NCBI RefSeq assembly: GCF_011064825.1
Contig: NZ_CP048751.1
Span: 3,224,001-3,288,000 of the forward strand
DNA from: Brevundimonas mediterranea
Lineage (GTDB): Bacteria > Pseudomonadota > Alphaproteobacteria > Caulobacterales > Caulobacteraceae
Reading direction: 5' to 3'
Length of the DNA stretch: 64,000 nt
Made by a program: the position numbers and the translations under genes. Shown in pieces: positions 10,313 to 20,026 of this stretch. The stretch's first letter is position 1. Each line of letters starts with the position of its first letter. The notes beneath the pieces were generated by a model. That model ran no database searches and was not told the DNA's origin. It saw only the letters and a program-made list of their open reading frames with translations.

Positions 10313-10357
10313 TTCAGACTCAAAAAAACAGCGTCTGAATAGTCTGAATCGTCTGAA
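10313..10357. repeat. Three 9-bp tandem GTCTGAA repeats plus one inverted copy around an A7 tract
   Basis: GTCTGAA occurs at 10333, 10342 and 10351 at exact 9-base spacing, and its complement TTCAGAC lies at 10313-10319; a run of seven A sits between. On the minus strand this reads three TTCAGAC copies, then T7, then GTCTGAA, directly upstream of the gor start (10301). Any of the three copies can pair with the inverted copy. It could be a terminator for rpiA or a regulator site for gor. Confidence 0.6.
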
Positions 10358-10439
10358 ATCGGTTCCGGTCACACCGGGGGCGAGGCGTGGGACTTAGGCG
10401 CCGGGACACCCTGGAGCAAGGTCGCCAGGTGGAGGGAGA

Positions 10440-11123
10440 TCAGGGCGTCAGGGTTTCGACCCCGCTGTCCGTGCCGATGATCGCCAGGTCGGCCAGGTCC
10501 AGAAACAGGCCGTGTTCGACCACGCCCGTGATCAGTTTCAGATCATCGGCCAGACGGACCGGATCATGGATGGCCTTGCAGCCGGCGTCATAGATCAGAT
10601 TGCCGCCGTCGGTGCGGACCAGGCCGCGATCCGCCTGGCGCACGCGGGCCGGCGAGTTGATGTCATGGTCGATCAGGACGTCGGCGATGCGGTTGGCCGT
10701 GGTCTTGTGACCGAAGGCGACGACCTCGATCGGCAGGGGGAAGGTTCCCAGCACCGGCACCACCTTGGCGGCGTCGGCGATGACGATACAGCGGCTGGAC
10801 GCCTCCCACACCAGTTTCTCGCGCAGCAGGGCCGCGCCCCCGCCCTTGATCAGGGCCAGGCCGGGACCGACCTCGTCGGCGCCGTCGACGGTCAGATCGA
10901 TGCGCGGCGTGTCCTCCAGCGTCGACAGGGTCAGGCCCAGTTCGCGCGCCAGATCGGCGGTCTTCTCCGAGGTCGGGACGCAGCGCAGCCCAGAAAGGCC
11001 GCGCGCCGCCAGGGCCTTGACGAACCAGGCGGCGGTCGAGCCGGTGCCCAGGCCGACGATCATGCCGGCCTCGACATGGGCCGCAGCGGCCTCGCCGGCG
11101 TTCTTCTTCTGTAGATCGCTCAT
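10440..11123 (-). CDS. rpiA: Ribose-5-phosphate isomerase A
   Basis: A 227-residue enzyme interconverting ribose 5-phosphate and ribulose 5-phosphate in the pentose phosphate pathway. Diagnostic segments are [13 protein letters not shown] (phosphate loop), [22 protein letters not shown] with the catalytic acid and lysine, and the REKLVWEAS motif. Its start overlaps the stop of the upstream glmU gene (ATGA), so the two are coupled. Length is normal. Confidence 0.97.
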   Translation of the reverse strand: MSDLQKKNAGEAAAAHVEAGMIVGLGTGSTAAWFVKALAARGLSGLRCVPTSEKTADLARELGLTLSTLEDTPRIDLTVDGADEVGPGLALIKGGGAALLREKLVWEASSRCIVIADAAKVVPVLGTFPLPIEVVAFGHKTTANRIADVLIDHDINSPARVRQADRGLVRTDGGNLIYDAGCKAIHDPVRLADDLKLITGVVEHGLFLDLADLAIIGTDSGVETLTP

Positions 11124-12484
11124 TTCAGCTTGGCGGCCTTGGCCGCTTCCTTCTTCGCTTTGGCCTTCTCGCGGAAGGCGGCGCCGGCGTCCGGCTTGTG
11201 GGTTTGACGGGCGCGGCCGAAGGCGAGGGCGTCGGCCGGCACGTCCTCGGTGATCACGGAGCCCGAGGCGACGATGGCGCCGTCGCCGATGACGACCGGG
11301 GCGACCAGGCTGGAGTTCGAACCGACGAAGGCGCCGGCGCCGACCTCGGTCTGCGCCTTGTTGAAGCCGTCGTAGTTGCAGAAGATGGTTCCGGCGCCGA
11401 TGTTGGCGGCCGCGCCGATCGAGCCGTCGCCCAGATAGGCCAGGTGATTGGCCTTGGCGCCTGCGGCCATCTTCACATTCTTCACCTCGACGAAATTGCC
11501 GATCTTGACCCCCTCGGCCAGGTCCGCGCCGGGCCGCAGGCGGGCGTAGGGGCCGACCTCTGCGCCGGACGCCACGCGCGCGCCCTCGATATGGCTGAAG
11601 CTGCGGATTCGGGCGCCGCCTTCAATCACCGCGCCGGGACCGAAGACGACGAAGGGCTCGATCACGGTTCCGCCGCCGACCTGGGTGTCCCAGGCGAAGT
11701 GGACGGTGTCGGGCGCGGCCATGGTGACACCGGCGGCCAGGAAGGCGTCCCGCTGCACGCTCTGGAACAGGGCCTCGGCCTGGGCCAGTTCGGCTTGGGA
11801 ATTGACGCCCATGACCGAATCCTCGGCCGCGAAGACGGCGCGGGTCGGGCGGCCGGCCTTGCGGGCCAGTTCGACCACGTCGGTCAGATAGTATTCGCCC
11901 TTGGCGTTGTCGTTACGGACATCGGCAAGAAGGGCGAACAGCAGGTCCGCCGGAGCGGCCATGACGCCGGAGTTGCAGGCCGTGATCGCCAGGACCTCGG
12001 GCGAGGCCTCCTTGGCCTCGGTGATGGCGGCCAGGGCGTCGCCGTCGAGGATCAGCCGGCCATAGGCGCCCGGATCGCGCGCCTCGAAGCCGATGACGGT
12101 CAGGCCCTCGGGGTTGAACACGGGTTCGATGTCGGCGGCCTTCAGCAGAGGCACGTCGCCATAGGTCACGACCACATCCCCGTCGAATCCGGCCAGGGTC
12201 TGTTCGGCGGCGCGGACGGCGTGGCCCGTGCCCAGGGGCGGGTCCTGAACGGCGATGGCCGCCTCGCCAAGGCGTTTGACGACATGGGCGCGGACCTCGG
12301 GCGAATGGGCGCCGACCACCACGACGATCTTCTGACAGCCCAGGGCCTGGGCCGCGTCGATGGCGTGGTCCAGCATGGCGCGGCCGCCGACCGGATGCAG
12401 CACCTTGGGCAGGGGCGATTTCATCCGGGTGCCCTGGCCGGCGGCGAGAATGATGGCGGCGCGAGGGCGCGTCTGGCTGGTCAT
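11120..12484 (-). CDS. glmU: Bifunctional UDP-N-acetylglucosamine pyrophosphorylase / glucosamine-1-phosphate acetyltransferase
   Basis: A 454-residue cytoplasmic enzyme making UDP-GlcNAc for peptidoglycan and lipid A. The N-terminal pyrophosphorylase has [21 protein letters not shown]; the central linker precedes a left-handed beta-helix acetyltransferase seen as hexapeptide repeats (VEPYA-like [38 protein letters not shown]). The C-terminal tail is Lys/Ala-rich. It heads the glmU-rpiA pair and is divergent from gph. Confidence 0.97.
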   Translation of the reverse strand: MTSQTRPRAAIILAAGQGTRMKSPLPKVLHPVGGRAMLDHAIDAAQALGCQKIVVVVGAHSPEVRAHVVKRLGEAAIAVQDPPLGTGHAVRAAEQTLAGFDGDVVVTYGDVPLLKAADIEPVFNPEGLTVIGFEARDPGAYGRLILDGDALAAITEAKEASPEVLAITACNSGVMAAPADLLFALLADVRNDNAKGEYYLTDVVELARKAGRPTRAVFAAEDSVMGVNSQAELAQAEALFQSVQRDAFLAAGVTMAAPDTVHFAWDTQVGGGTVIEPFVVFGPGAVIEGGARIRSFSHIEGARVASGAEVGPYARLRPGADLAEGVKIGNFVEVKNVKMAAGAKANHLAYLGDGSIGAAANIGAGTIFCNYDGFNKAQTEVGAGAFVGSNSSLVAPVVIGDGAIVASGSVITEDVPADALAFGRARQTHKPDAGAAFREKAKAKKEAAKAAKLK

Positions 12485-12542
12485 GAATCGTTCCGGCGTC
12501 TAGTCGTCCTGCGATCTAGCCCATCATGCGGGCCAGCGGGAG

Positions 12543-13262
12543 ATGTGGATGACCGATCGCGACCTGGAAGGCTGGACCATTGTCTTCGACCTGGACGGGA
12601 CCCTGGTCGATTCCGCGCCGGACCTGACCGAAACCCTGAACCGGCTGCTGGTCGAGGAAGGGTTGCCGCCCGTACCGATGGAAGCCGCCTCGACCCTGAT
12701 CGGTTCGGGGGCGCGGGCGCTGCTGGTTCATGGGTTCGAGGCGGCCGGGGCATCGGTCGAACGGGCGCAATCGGACGAGCTGTTCGAGCGGTTTCTGGTC
12801 GATTACACCGCCCACATCGCCGACGGTTCGCAGCCGTTCGAGGGGGTAGTCGAGACGCTGGAGCGGCTGATCGAACGCGGGGCGATCCTGGTGGTGGCGA
12901 CCAACAAGCGGTCGGACCTGTCAGAGCTTCTGCTCGAGAAGCTGGGCCTGACCCGGCATTTCGCCGCCATCGTCGGGCCGGATCGGGTCAGCGCGCGAAA
13001 GCCCGCAGGCGCCCATCTGAAGGAGGCCGTGGTCAAGGGCGGCGGCGACCCAGAACGGGCCATCATGGTCGGAGACGCGGCGCCGGACGCCGAAGCGGCG
13101 CGGGACGCAGGCATGCCCTGCATACTGACGACCTTCGGCTACACGCCGGTTCCGGTCGATACCTTGGGCGGCGACGTCCTGATTGACGCCTTCGAGGACG
13201 TCGAGGAGGCGATCGACGGCGTCCTGTCCGACTTCTACGTGATGAGAGCGCTGAAATTCTGA
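12543..13262 (+). CDS. gph: Phosphoglycolate phosphatase, HAD superfamily
   Basis: A 239-residue HAD hydrolase with all four HAD motifs: VFDLDGTLVDS at residues about 14-24, the threonine motif VVATNK, a lysine in SARKPAG, and the acidic VGDAAPDAEAARDAG. The alpha-helical cap inserted after motif I marks the Gph/PGP subfamily, which removes phosphate from 2-phosphoglycolate. The neighbourhood (divergent from glmU) does not refine the substrate, so related sugar phosphates are possible. Confidence 0.88.
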   Translation: MWMTDRDLEGWTIVFDLDGTLVDSAPDLTETLNRLLVEEGLPPVPMEAASTLIGSGARALLVHGFEAAGASVERAQSDELFERFLVDYTAHIADGSQPFEGVVETLERLIERGAILVVATNKRSDLSELLLEKLGLTRHFAAIVGPDRVSARKPAGAHLKEAVVKGGGDPERAIMVGDAAPDAEAARDAGMPCILTTFGYTPVPVDTLGGDVLIDAFEDVEEAIDGVLSDFYVMRALKF

Positions 13263-13363
13263 GGGCGCCGGACAGTAAATCTGGGGTCTGAACCCGCACT
13301 CGCGCGGTTGCGGATAGCCGGCGCGATGACCAGTTTGGCGCACCCCTTGTCGAAAGCGCCTCC

Positions 13364-14653
13364 ATGTTCGCTCGTTTCTTCAGAATACCCTTGTGGCAAC
13401 GCACCTTCGCCGGCCTGGCCCTGGGCGTTGTCGCGGGGCTGATCCTGCGCGAACGGGCCGAGGTCTGGCTGCAGCCCATCGGCGACGTCTATCTGAACCT
13501 GATCCGGATGGTTGTGGCGCCCCTGGTGCTGTTCACCATCGCCAGCTCCATCGCCAAACTGGGGGAGGGGGCCGGGGCGGTGCGGCTGGGGGTGCGGACC
13601 ATCATCTGGTTCGCTATCACGTCCTTGCTGGCCGTGCTGGTCGGTTTCGCCTTCGGCCATATCATCAATCCGGGCGTGGGCCTGTCCAACCTGCCGCTGG
13701 GCGAGGTCAAGGACCGGGTGATCCCGACCCCGCTGGAGGTGCTGATCGGGGTGGTGCCGACCAATCCGTTCGCGGCCCTGGCCGAGGGCAAGGTGCTGCA
13801 GATCATCTTCTTCTCGGCCCTGGTCGGGGTGGCCCTGGTGGCGCTGGGCGACCGGGCCCAGGGGGTGCGGCGCCTGGTGGACGAAGGCGCCGCGGTCATC
13901 TTCCGCATCACCCGCTGGGTGATCCAGCTGACGCCCATCGGCGTGTTCGGTCTGATCGGCTCGGTCGTCGGCGGCTATGGCTGGGAGGCCCTGCTGCCGC
14001 TGCTGAAGTTCATCGTCGCCATCTATGCGGCCTGCCTGTTCCATATCCTGGTGGTCTATTCAGGCCTGCTGAAAGTGCACGGGCTGAAAGTCACCAGCTT
14101 CTTCCGCGGCGCCTTCGCGGCCCAGCAGACGGCGTTCGCCACCTCGTCCTCGCTGGGCACCTTGCCCATCACCCTGCGCCAGACGGTCGAGCGTCTGGGC
14201 GTGCCCCAGGCCTATGCGGCCTTCGCCGTGCCCCTGGGCGCCAATGTGAAGATGGACGGGTGCGGGGCCATCTATCCGGCCATCGCCTCGATCTTCATCG
14301 CCCAGTATTTCCAGATCGACCTGACCCTGACCCAATACATCCTGATCGGTCTGACCGCGGTGCTGGGCTCATTGGGCACGGCGGGGGTGCCGGGAACCTC
14401 CATCGTCATGCTGACCCTGACCCTGTCCACGGCGGGTCTGCCGCTGGAAGGCATCGGCTATATCGTCGCCATCGACCGGATCATCGACATGATGCGCACG
14501 GCGACCAACGTCACCGGCCAGATGCTGGTCCCGGTGCTGGTGGCCAAGGAAGAAGGCATTCTGGACGAAGGCATCTACAACGGTCACGTCGCCTGGCTGC
14601 CCGGCGATCCGGAGGCGGAGACGCCCGAGGCGGTCCGGGCCGCAGGAATCTGA
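13364..14653 (+). CDS. Dicarboxylate/amino acid:cation symporter (DAACS, SLC1-like)
   Basis: A 429-residue inner-membrane protein with about eight membrane segments and two re-entrant hairpins. The serine-rich hairpin AFATSSSLGTLPITL, the NVKMDGCG motif of helix 7, the LGSLGTAGVPGTSI hairpin and the IDRIIDMMRTATNVTGQ segment of helix 8 match GltP/DctA-type transporters. These take up glutamate, aspartate or C4-dicarboxylates with Na+ or H+. The substrate cannot be fixed from the sequence. It stands alone upstream of tRNA-Val. Confidence 0.92.
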   Translation: MFARFFRIPLWQRTFAGLALGVVAGLILRERAEVWLQPIGDVYLNLIRMVVAPLVLFTIASSIAKLGEGAGAVRLGVRTIIWFAITSLLAVLVGFAFGHIINPGVGLSNLPLGEVKDRVIPTPLEVLIGVVPTNPFAALAEGKVLQIIFFSALVGVALVALGDRAQGVRRLVDEGAAVIFRITRWVIQLTPIGVFGLIGSVVGGYGWEALLPLLKFIVAIYAACLFHILVVYSGLLKVHGLKVTSFFRGAFAAQQTAFATSSSLGTLPITLRQTVERLGVPQAYAAFAVPLGANVKMDGCGAIYPAIASIFIAQYFQIDLTLTQYILIGLTAVLGSLGTAGVPGTSIVMLTLTLSTAGLPLEGIGYIVAIDRIIDMMRTATNVTGQMLVPVLVAKEEGILDEGIYNGHVAWLPGDPEAETPEAVRAAGI

Positions 14654-14709
14654 AACGGACGCTTGCGCGGGGCGGGCGACCGGGCTATGTCGCCGCCTCC
14701 GCAAGGCAT

Positions 14710-14784
14710 GGATGCGTAGCTCAGCGGGAGAGCACCTCGTTCACACCGAGGGGGTCACAGGTTCAATCCCTGTCGCATCCACCA
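14710..14784 (+). tRNA. tRNA-Val (anticodon CAC)
   Basis: A complete cloverleaf: acceptor GGATGCG pairs with CGCATCC, a D arm AGCTCAGCGGGAGAGC, an anticodon stem CCTCG/CGAGG enclosing TTCACAC (anticodon CAC, reading GUG), and a T arm with GGTTCAATCCC. The 3' CCA is encoded. An antisense frame ending DATGIEPVTPSV is the usual artefact of such a tRNA, not a gene. Confidence 0.97.
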
Positions 14785-14837
14785 TCTTCTCCGTTCCCGC
14801 CCGTTCCCGATAGCCGCGTCGCCGCGCGCAGCCGCCG

Positions 14838-15062
14838 ATGGAAACGCCGATGCCCCAGGTCAATGACACCGTCCACATCCGTTTCTCGCTGAGAGGCCTG
14901 GGCGGCCCCTTCTGGCAGACCAACGCCACCGTCGCCTCGGTCAGCCAGGGCGTGGCCCTGCTGGATGGGCTGGACCGGCAGGTGCCCGCCGCCGTCAGCG
15001 AGCTGAAGCGGGCCGGCGCCAACCGCTGGACGCTGGACTGGGAAGTCCGAAGCCGGCCGTAG
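14838..15062 (+). CDS. Small hypothetical protein, 74 residues
   Basis: An ATG at 14838 (or 14850, MPQVND) opens a 74-residue frame that ends immediately before a terminator-like hairpin at 15067-15085, which supports it as a real gene. The protein has no membrane segment; its second half predicts beta strands (NDTVHIRFSLRG, NATVASVSQGVALLDGL, RWTLDWEV), suggesting a small beta-barrel or SH3-like fold. I do not recognise the family. It follows tRNA-Val by about 50 bases and may be co-transcribed with it. Confidence 0.55.
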   Translation: METPMPQVNDTVHIRFSLRGLGGPFWQTNATVASVSQGVALLDGLDRQVPAAVSELKRAGANRWTLDWEVRSRP

Positions 15063-15066
15063 CCGG

Positions 15067-15085
15067 CTCCCAAACCAATTGGGAG
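15067..15085. terminator. Bidirectional hairpin between convergent genes
   Basis: CTCCCAA / TTGGGAG stem of 7 bp around a 5-base loop lies exactly between the stop of the small plus-strand gene (15062) and the stop of the minus-strand aminotransferase (15088). There is no long T tract on either side, so strength is uncertain. Confidence 0.55.
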
Positions 15086-15087
15086 AA

Positions 15088-16305
15088 TCAGACGTCGGGC
15101 ACGTCCCGGCCGGGGGGCACGTTGACGCCCATGGACTTCAGATAGGTCTTGATGTTGCGCCCGGCCTGACGGATGCGCTGCTCGTTCTCGACCAGGGCGA
15201 TGCGGACGAAACCCTCGCCGTTTTCGCCGTAGCCGACCCCCGCAGCGACCGCGACCTTGGCGTGGGTCAACAGTTGCTTGGAAAACTCCAGACTGCCCAG
15301 ATGGGCCAGGGCCGGGGGCAGGGGCGCCCAGGCGAACATGGAGGCGGCGGGCTTGGGGATCTCCCAGCCGGCGCGGCCGAAGCTGTCGACCAGCACGTCA
15401 CGGCGACGGTGATACAGGGCGCGGTTCTGCTCGACGATGTCCTGCGGCCCGTTCAAGGCGGCGACGGCCGCCGCCTGGATGGGCGTGTAGGCGCCATAGT
15501 CGAGATAGGATTTCACCCGCGCCATGGCGGCGATCAGCTTGGGATTGCCGACCGCAAAGCCGATCCGCCAGCCGGCCATGCTGTAGGTCTTGCTCAGCGA
15601 GGTGAATTCGACCGCCACATCCTTGGCGCCCGGCACCTGCAGGATCGAGACGGTCGGTTTGCCGTCGTAATAGAGTTCCGAATAGGCCAGGTCGCTGATG
15701 ATCCACAGGTCGTTGGCCTTGGCGAAGGCGACGACCCGTTCATAGAAGGCCAGATCGACCGTCTCCGCCGTCGGATTGGACGGATAGTTCATCACCAGCA
15801 CCTTGGGGCGCGGCACGGTGTAGGCCATGGCCCGTTCGAGGCTTTCGAAATAGCGCTCGTCCGGCGTGGTCGGCACGCTGCGGATCGCCGCCCCGGCGAT
15901 GATGAAGCCAAAGGTGTGGATCGGGTAGGAGGGGTTGGGCGCCAGGACGACGTCGCCGGGTTCGGTGATAGCCGTCGCCAGACTGGCCAGACCTTCCTTG
16001 GAGCCCATGGTGACGATCACCTCGGCGTCGGGATCCAGGTCCACGCCGAAACGGCGGGCGTAGTAGTTGGCCTGGGCGCGACGCAGGCCGGGAATGCCGC
16101 GCGACGCCGAATAGCCGTGGGCGTCGGGCTTGCGCGCCACTTCGCACAGCTTGTCGATCACGTGCGGCGGCGGCGGCAGATCGGGATTGCCCATGCCCAG
16201 GTCGATGACGTCCTCGCCGGCCGCGCGGGCGGTGGCGCGCATGGCGTTGGTCTCCGCGATCACATACGGAGGCAGGCGTTTCATGCGGTAGAATTCTTCG
16301 GACAT
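15088..16305 (-). CDS. Class I/II pyridoxal-phosphate aminotransferase (AlaC/YfdZ-like)
   Basis: A 405-residue fold-type I aminotransferase. The DLGMGNPDLPPP and GYSASRGIPGLR segments, the NYPSNPT substrate loop, and SLSKTYSMAGWRIGF with the PLP-binding lysine and arginine are all visible. The overall pattern is that of the alanine/glutamate-pyruvate transaminase AlaC group and the related LL-diaminopimelate aminotransferase group. I favour a pyruvate/alanine or broad-range amino acid role; the adjacent genes do not decide it. Confidence 0.88.
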   Translation of the reverse strand: MSEEFYRMKRLPPYVIAETNAMRATARAAGEDVIDLGMGNPDLPPPPHVIDKLCEVARKPDAHGYSASRGIPGLRRAQANYYARRFGVDLDPDAEVIVTMGSKEGLASLATAITEPGDVVLAPNPSYPIHTFGFIIAGAAIRSVPTTPDERYFESLERAMAYTVPRPKVLVMNYPSNPTAETVDLAFYERVVAFAKANDLWIISDLAYSELYYDGKPTVSILQVPGAKDVAVEFTSLSKTYSMAGWRIGFAVGNPKLIAAMARVKSYLDYGAYTPIQAAAVAALNGPQDIVEQNRALYHRRRDVLVDSFGRAGWEIPKPAASMFAWAPLPPALAHLGSLEFSKQLLTHAKVAVAAGVGYGENGEGFVRIALVENEQRIRQAGRNIKTYLKSMGVNVPPGRDVPDV

Positions 16306-16423
16306 GTCGAACTTCGCAGGGGGGCAGGAAAAGAGGGCGTCAGCGATGCCATCAATGGCGACGCTGCGATACCGAAAGATCGTCCATTTCCACGGTTTTT
16401 ACGCCAAAAACATCTGATCCGGC

Positions 16424-16445
16424 GCCGGAGGGCGCCGTCTCCGGC
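16424..16445 (-). terminator. Putative terminator downstream of the 70-residue gene
   Basis: On the minus strand GCCGGAG and CTCCGGC form a 7-bp stem around an 8-base loop, and a T5 run follows about 20 bases later. It lies between the end of the small gene (16468) and the aminotransferase start (16305). Confidence 0.4.
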
Positions 16446-16467
16446 ATGAACCGTGCGTTCTGGCCGG

Positions 16468-16680
16468 TCAGTCGGCGAAGTTCTGTGGCTCCGGAGCGAC
16501 GACGTCGTAACGAACGGCGAAGCCGGAGCCTGACGTCGGGCCAAGCCCCGGACCGCGCCGCCGGCGTACATGCTCGGACAGACGCCGCACCTGGGCTTCA
16601 GCCACGCCGTCGCGATCCATCAACTGCCGCACCATGGGGTCGGCCAGCATCTCGTCCAGGGTCAGGTCATAGGGCCTCAT
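16468..16680 (-). CDS. Small hypothetical protein, 70 residues
   Basis: The start MRPYDLTLDEMLADP at 16680 is chosen because an AGAGGTG ribosome site lies just upstream; longer in-frame starts have none. The N-terminal half predicts two acidic helices (LTLDEMLADPMVRQLMDRDGV, AEAQVRRLSEHVRR); the C-terminal half is basic and Gly/Pro-rich. There is no membrane segment. Function is not recognised. A hairpin at 16424-16445 may terminate it. Confidence 0.6.
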   Translation of the reverse strand: MRPYDLTLDEMLADPMVRQLMDRDGVAEAQVRRLSEHVRRRRGPGLGPTSGSGFAVRYDVVAPEPQNFAD

Positions 16681-16887
16681 ATCGCACCTCTGGTCTGTCG
16701 ACTCGCCCCCGATCACAGATGGGCGAGGCGAGGGCGAGCGCCAGAGTCGTCCGGTCGATGTCGTCGAAAATTCACGCCCCGCTACGTCCATCCGGCGCGG
16801 ACATCCAAGGCGCGGGGCAGATCGACGGGAGGGTGCGACCGATGGGTCGGCGGATGAACATCAAGGCGCACGAGGCGTTCAGACCGC

Positions 16888-16965
16888 ATGACAATCTTCG
16901 CCGAGATTCTGATCGCGCTGCACCGCCTGGCCAAGTTTCTGACCCGCAAGGAGCGCCTTCTGTAG
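16888..16965 (+). CDS. Possible 25-residue leader or microprotein
   Basis: ATG at 16888 to TAG at 16965 encodes MTIFAEILIALHRLAKFLTR plus KERLL, a strongly amphipathic helix with a basic tail. It lies about 90 bases upstream of the 46-residue gene at 17058. No clear ribosome site is present. It could be a small membrane-associated peptide or chance. Confidence 0.3.
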   Translation: MTIFAEILIALHRLAKFLTRKERLL

Positions 16966-17057
16966 GCTCACGTCAGCGGACGGAGCGATTTGGCGATTGC
17001 GTCCCGCGTGGCGGGCCGTCAGTTTGGGGCCAGACTATCGACCATACGAGGACGCCC

Positions 17058-17198
17058 ATGGCCCGCAAGCCCAACTACAGTTTCGAACGGCAGGAACGTG
17101 AGCGCGCGGCGGCCATAAAGGCGGCTGAAAAGGCGGCCGCCAAGGCCGAACGCAAGGCGGCGGATGCGGCGGAAAAGGCGCCGCCCGCCGAAGACTGA
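17058..17198 (+). CDS. Conserved-looking Ala/Lys/Glu-rich small protein, 46 residues
   Basis: ATG at 17058 opens MARKPNYSFERQERERAAAI followed by a highly charged Lys/Ala/Glu helix to the stop. The MARKPNYSFERQERER opening is, from memory, common to small proteins scattered in Alphaproteobacteria, often annotated hypothetical. No enzyme motif or membrane segment is visible. It precedes the DAHP synthase gene by 66 bases and may share its transcript. The low complexity makes codon-based support weak, but the start motif supports it. Confidence 0.65.
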   Translation: MARKPNYSFERQERERAAAIKAAEKAAAKAERKAADAAEKAPPAED

Positions 17199-17264
17199 GG
17201 CTCAACGGCAAAATCCATTCGTGTTTTCGTTGTTTGAGCGGCCGCAAAGCCCTATTCTTGCCCG

Positions 17265-18635
17265 ATGACACGCTGGACCCCCGAAAGCTGGAGAACCAAG
17301 ACCGCCCTGCACATGCCGGCGGACTATCCAGATCCCAAAGCCCTCGCCGCCGTCGAGGACGAGTTGCGCGCCCTGCCGCCGCTCGTCTTCGCGGGCGAGG
17401 CGCGCCGCCTGACGTCGAAACTGGCCCAGGTCGAGCGGGGCGAGGCCTTCCTGCTCCAGGGCGGCGACTGCGCCGAGAGCTTCAAGGAGTTCTCGACCGA
17501 CAATATCCGCGACACCTTTCGTCTGATCCTGCAGATGGCGGTCGTCCTGACCTTCGCCGGACGCAAGCCGGTGGTGAAGGTCGGCCGAATCGCGGGTCAG
17601 TTCGCCAAGCCGCGCTCGTCGCCGCTGGAAGAGATCGACGGCGTCGAACTGCCCAGCTATCGCGGCGACATCATCAACGGCATGGGCTTCACGCCGGAAG
17701 AGCGCGCGCCCGATCCGCAACGGTTGATCCGCGCCTACAACCAGTCGGCCTCGACCCTGAACCTGCTGCGCGCCTTCGCCGGCGGCGGCTACGCCGACCT
17801 CTACAACATCCATCGCTGGACCCTGGGCTTCGCGGGCGACAACGCCGCGGGCGCCCAGTATCGCGAACTGGCCGACAAGATCACCGAGGCCCTGGCCTTC
17901 ATGGAGGCGGTCGGCGTCACGCCCGAGAGCCATCCGGACCTGAGCCGGGTCGAGGTCTTCACCAGCCACGAGGCCCTGTTGCTTAACGTCGAGAGCGCCC
18001 TGACACGGCTGGACGGCGGTTCGGGCGAATGGTTCGACACCTCGGCCCACATGCTGTGGATCGGCGAACGCACCCGCCAGCTGGACGGCGCCCACGTCGA
18101 GTTCATGAAGGGGATCAGGAACCCCATCGGCGTGAAGTGCGGACCGACCATGACGGCCGACGACCTTCTGCCCCTGATTGACGCCCTGAACCCGGATAAT
18201 GTGTCGGGCCGCTTGACCCTGATCGGCCGTTTCGGTCACGACAAGGTCGGCGAGCGCCTGCCCAAGCTGATGCGCGAAGTGAAGGCCTCGGGCCGCAAGG
18301 TGATCTGGTCGATCGACCCGATGCACGGCAATACGCTGAAGGCCGGCAACGGCTACAAGACCCGGCCGTTCGACAGGATCCTGGGCGAGGTGCGGACCTT
18401 TATTGATGTTGCGGAGGCCGAGGGCGTCCACCCCGGCGGCGTCCATCTGGAGATGACCGGCCAGAACGTCACCGAATGCATCGGCGGGGCCCAGGCCGTG
18501 ACCGAGGACGACCTGTCCAACCGCTATCATACCCACTGCGACCCGCGCCTGAACGCCGACCAGGCGCTGGAGCTGGCCTTCCTGGTGGCCGAACGGTTGA
18601 AGTCGGGCCGGATCAGCCGCTCGAAAGCCGCCTGA
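17265..18635 (+). CDS. Class II 3-deoxy-7-phosphoheptulonate (DAHP) synthase
   Basis: A 456-residue plant-type (AroA-II) DAHP synthase, condensing phosphoenolpyruvate and erythrose 4-phosphate at the entry of the shikimate pathway. Signatures include the metal-binding cysteine in [24 protein letters not shown], the [13 protein letters not shown] segment, [17 protein letters not shown] [13 protein letters not shown], and DPMHGNT with [15 protein letters not shown]. Length is normal for class II. Together with pheA and the chorismate mutase 1.4-4 kb downstream it forms a loose aromatic amino acid neighbourhood. Its 3' end overlaps the convergent oxidoreductase gene by 23 bases. Confidence 0.95.
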   Translation: MTRWTPESWRTKTALHMPADYPDPKALAAVEDELRALPPLVFAGEARRLTSKLAQVERGEAFLLQGGDCAESFKEFSTDNIRDTFRLILQMAVVLTFAGRKPVVKVGRIAGQFAKPRSSPLEEIDGVELPSYRGDIINGMGFTPEERAPDPQRLIRAYNQSASTLNLLRAFAGGGYADLYNIHRWTLGFAGDNAAGAQYRELADKITEALAFMEAVGVTPESHPDLSRVEVFTSHEALLLNVESALTRLDGGSGEWFDTSAHMLWIGERTRQLDGAHVEFMKGIRNPIGVKCGPTMTADDLLPLIDALNPDNVSGRLTLIGRFGHDKVGERLPKLMREVKASGRKVIWSIDPMHGNTLKAGNGYKTRPFDRILGEVRTFIDVAEAEGVHPGGVHLEMTGQNVTECIGGAQAVTEDDLSNRYHTHCDPRLNADQALELAFLVAERLKSGRISRSKAA

Positions 18636-19824
18636 TCGACGGGAACAACGGGGCGACGAGGCCGATGGTCGCGTTCGCCTCGGCCCGGTCCGGCGTCTCA
18701 TCGTCGACGCCGACGCCGTTCATGTCGTTGCGCGTGGCCTGAACCACGATACCGTCCGGTCGCGACAGCACGGTCACGCCCCGGAAATGCAGGCCGTAGT
18801 TCGCCTCGGGCTGGGGCGCGAGCCAGGCGATCTGACCGCGCACCGGGATCAGATCCTTGTCTTCGAACAAGGCCTTGGCGCCATAACCGGTGCAGTTGAC
18901 GACGATCTTCTCGGGCAGGGTCGTCAGTTCCGCCGGAGCGTTGAACGTGCGGGTCTCGATCCGACCGCCCTGGCTCAGAAACTCGGTCTCCAGCCGATGC
19001 GCCAGTTCGGCGACATTGAACTGCATGGCGCTGACCATCCGGGTTTCCCGGACCGGGAAGGGCGAGGCCGAAACGGGGAGGGGGAAGGATCGCGGGGCCA
19101 GCCCGTCCAGCCGGTATTCGGCGAAGCGGATCGGTTTTACGCCGGGCGCGGTGCGGATCGGCGGCGGTTCGGCCGTACGCGGCAGGTCCGCTGCGCCCGA
19201 CAGGATATAGCGGTCGCTGAAGACGACCGGATCGCCTTCCGTCCCCAGATAGGTCTGGTGGGTCGCATAGGTCTCGCGCGCCATCTGTTCCCACAGGGCC
19301 GGAAATTCGGCCGAGACGCGGTCGGCGTCGGCGATGCGGCTGTCCGGCGTCCAGCTGCCGGTCGCGCGCATCGACCGGGTGAAGGCGGCGCGCTCTCGGG
19401 CGTAGATGGTCACCCGCGCGCCCATCCGCTGAAGCTGGAGCGCCGAGGTCAGACCCAGGGCGCCGCTGCCGATCACCGCGACGACGGGCGGACCGCCGGC
19501 GACCCCGGCCAGGGCCATGGCCTTGCGCGCCGCTATGGCGCTGGAGCCCCAGGACAGGGACCAGCCGCTGCCGCCGTGGCCGTAGTTGTGAACCACCCTG
19601 CTCTCGCCGACCGTCTCCACGTCCAGACGCGGACCGGCAGGGCGGAAGGGGCGGGTGCAGACGGTGATGCGGATGATTCGTTCGGGCTCCATCAGGATCG
19701 GGGCGATCCGACGGGGGGCGAAGCCGGCCGCGAGCGGGACAGGCGGCGTCGCGGCGCAGCCCGCGACGGTCCCCGCCAGGCCGGTCAGTACGGCGCGACG
19801 GCTGGAGTGGGCGACGACGGACAT
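18613..19824 (-). CDS. FAD-dependent oxidoreductase, D-amino-acid-oxidase fold, Tat-type signal
   Basis: About 403 residues from [20 protein letters not shown]; the twin arginine followed by a hydrophobic stretch and a cysteine (VAGCAA) suggests export by Tat, possibly as a lipoprotein. The start has a GGAGG site. The dinucleotide fold is [18 protein letters not shown], preceded by the DAO-type [15 protein letters not shown] segment, which is normally near the C-terminus in DAO proteins and here comes first, suggesting a permuted order. The C-terminal half has [12 protein letters not shown]. Substrate is unknown. Confidence 0.82.
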   Translation of the reverse strand: MSVVAHSSRRAVLTGLAGTVAGCAATPPVPLAAGFAPRRIAPILMEPERIIRITVCTRPFRPAGPRLDVETVGESRVVHNYGHGGSGWSLSWGSSAIAARKAMALAGVAGGPPVVAVIGSGALGLTSALQLQRMGARVTIYARERAAFTRSMRATGSWTPDSRIADADRVSAEFPALWEQMARETYATHQTYLGTEGDPVVFSDRYILSGAADLPRTAEPPPIRTAPGVKPIRFAEYRLDGLAPRSFPLPVSASPFPVRETRMVSAMQFNVAELAHRLETEFLSQGGRIETRTFNAPAELTTLPEKIVVNCTGYGAKALFEDKDLIPVRGQIAWLAPQPEANYGLHFRGVTVLSRPDGIVVQATRNDMNGVGVDDETPDRAEANATIGLVAPLFPSIRRLSSG

Positions 19825-20026
19825 GAAGCCTCCAGGAACGGGAACAGCAAGGCTAGCGCGCCCATAGCCGGTTCGATAGCCGGCCGGCGCCATATTCGGC
19901 TTGTCGGAACAGGGGCGGCGCCGCAGATACGCTCGGATACGGCCATGGCGCGGACAAGGATGTTCCGTCTGATCAGCGGCCAACGACAAGGAAAGGCGTT
20001 CGGGGACGATCCCGGACGTAACGAAT

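Noticed and set aside
13393..14892. Long plus-strand Gly/Arg-rich frame of 499 codons overlapping the symporter gene
   Set aside because: Out-of-frame shadow of a high-GC gene; the overlapping frame has clear transporter motifs.
14741..15073. Minus-strand frame ending DATGIEPVTPSV over tRNA-Val
   Set aside because: A well-known artefact of reading the complement of a tRNA gene; it also covers the plus-strand small gene and has no start signal.
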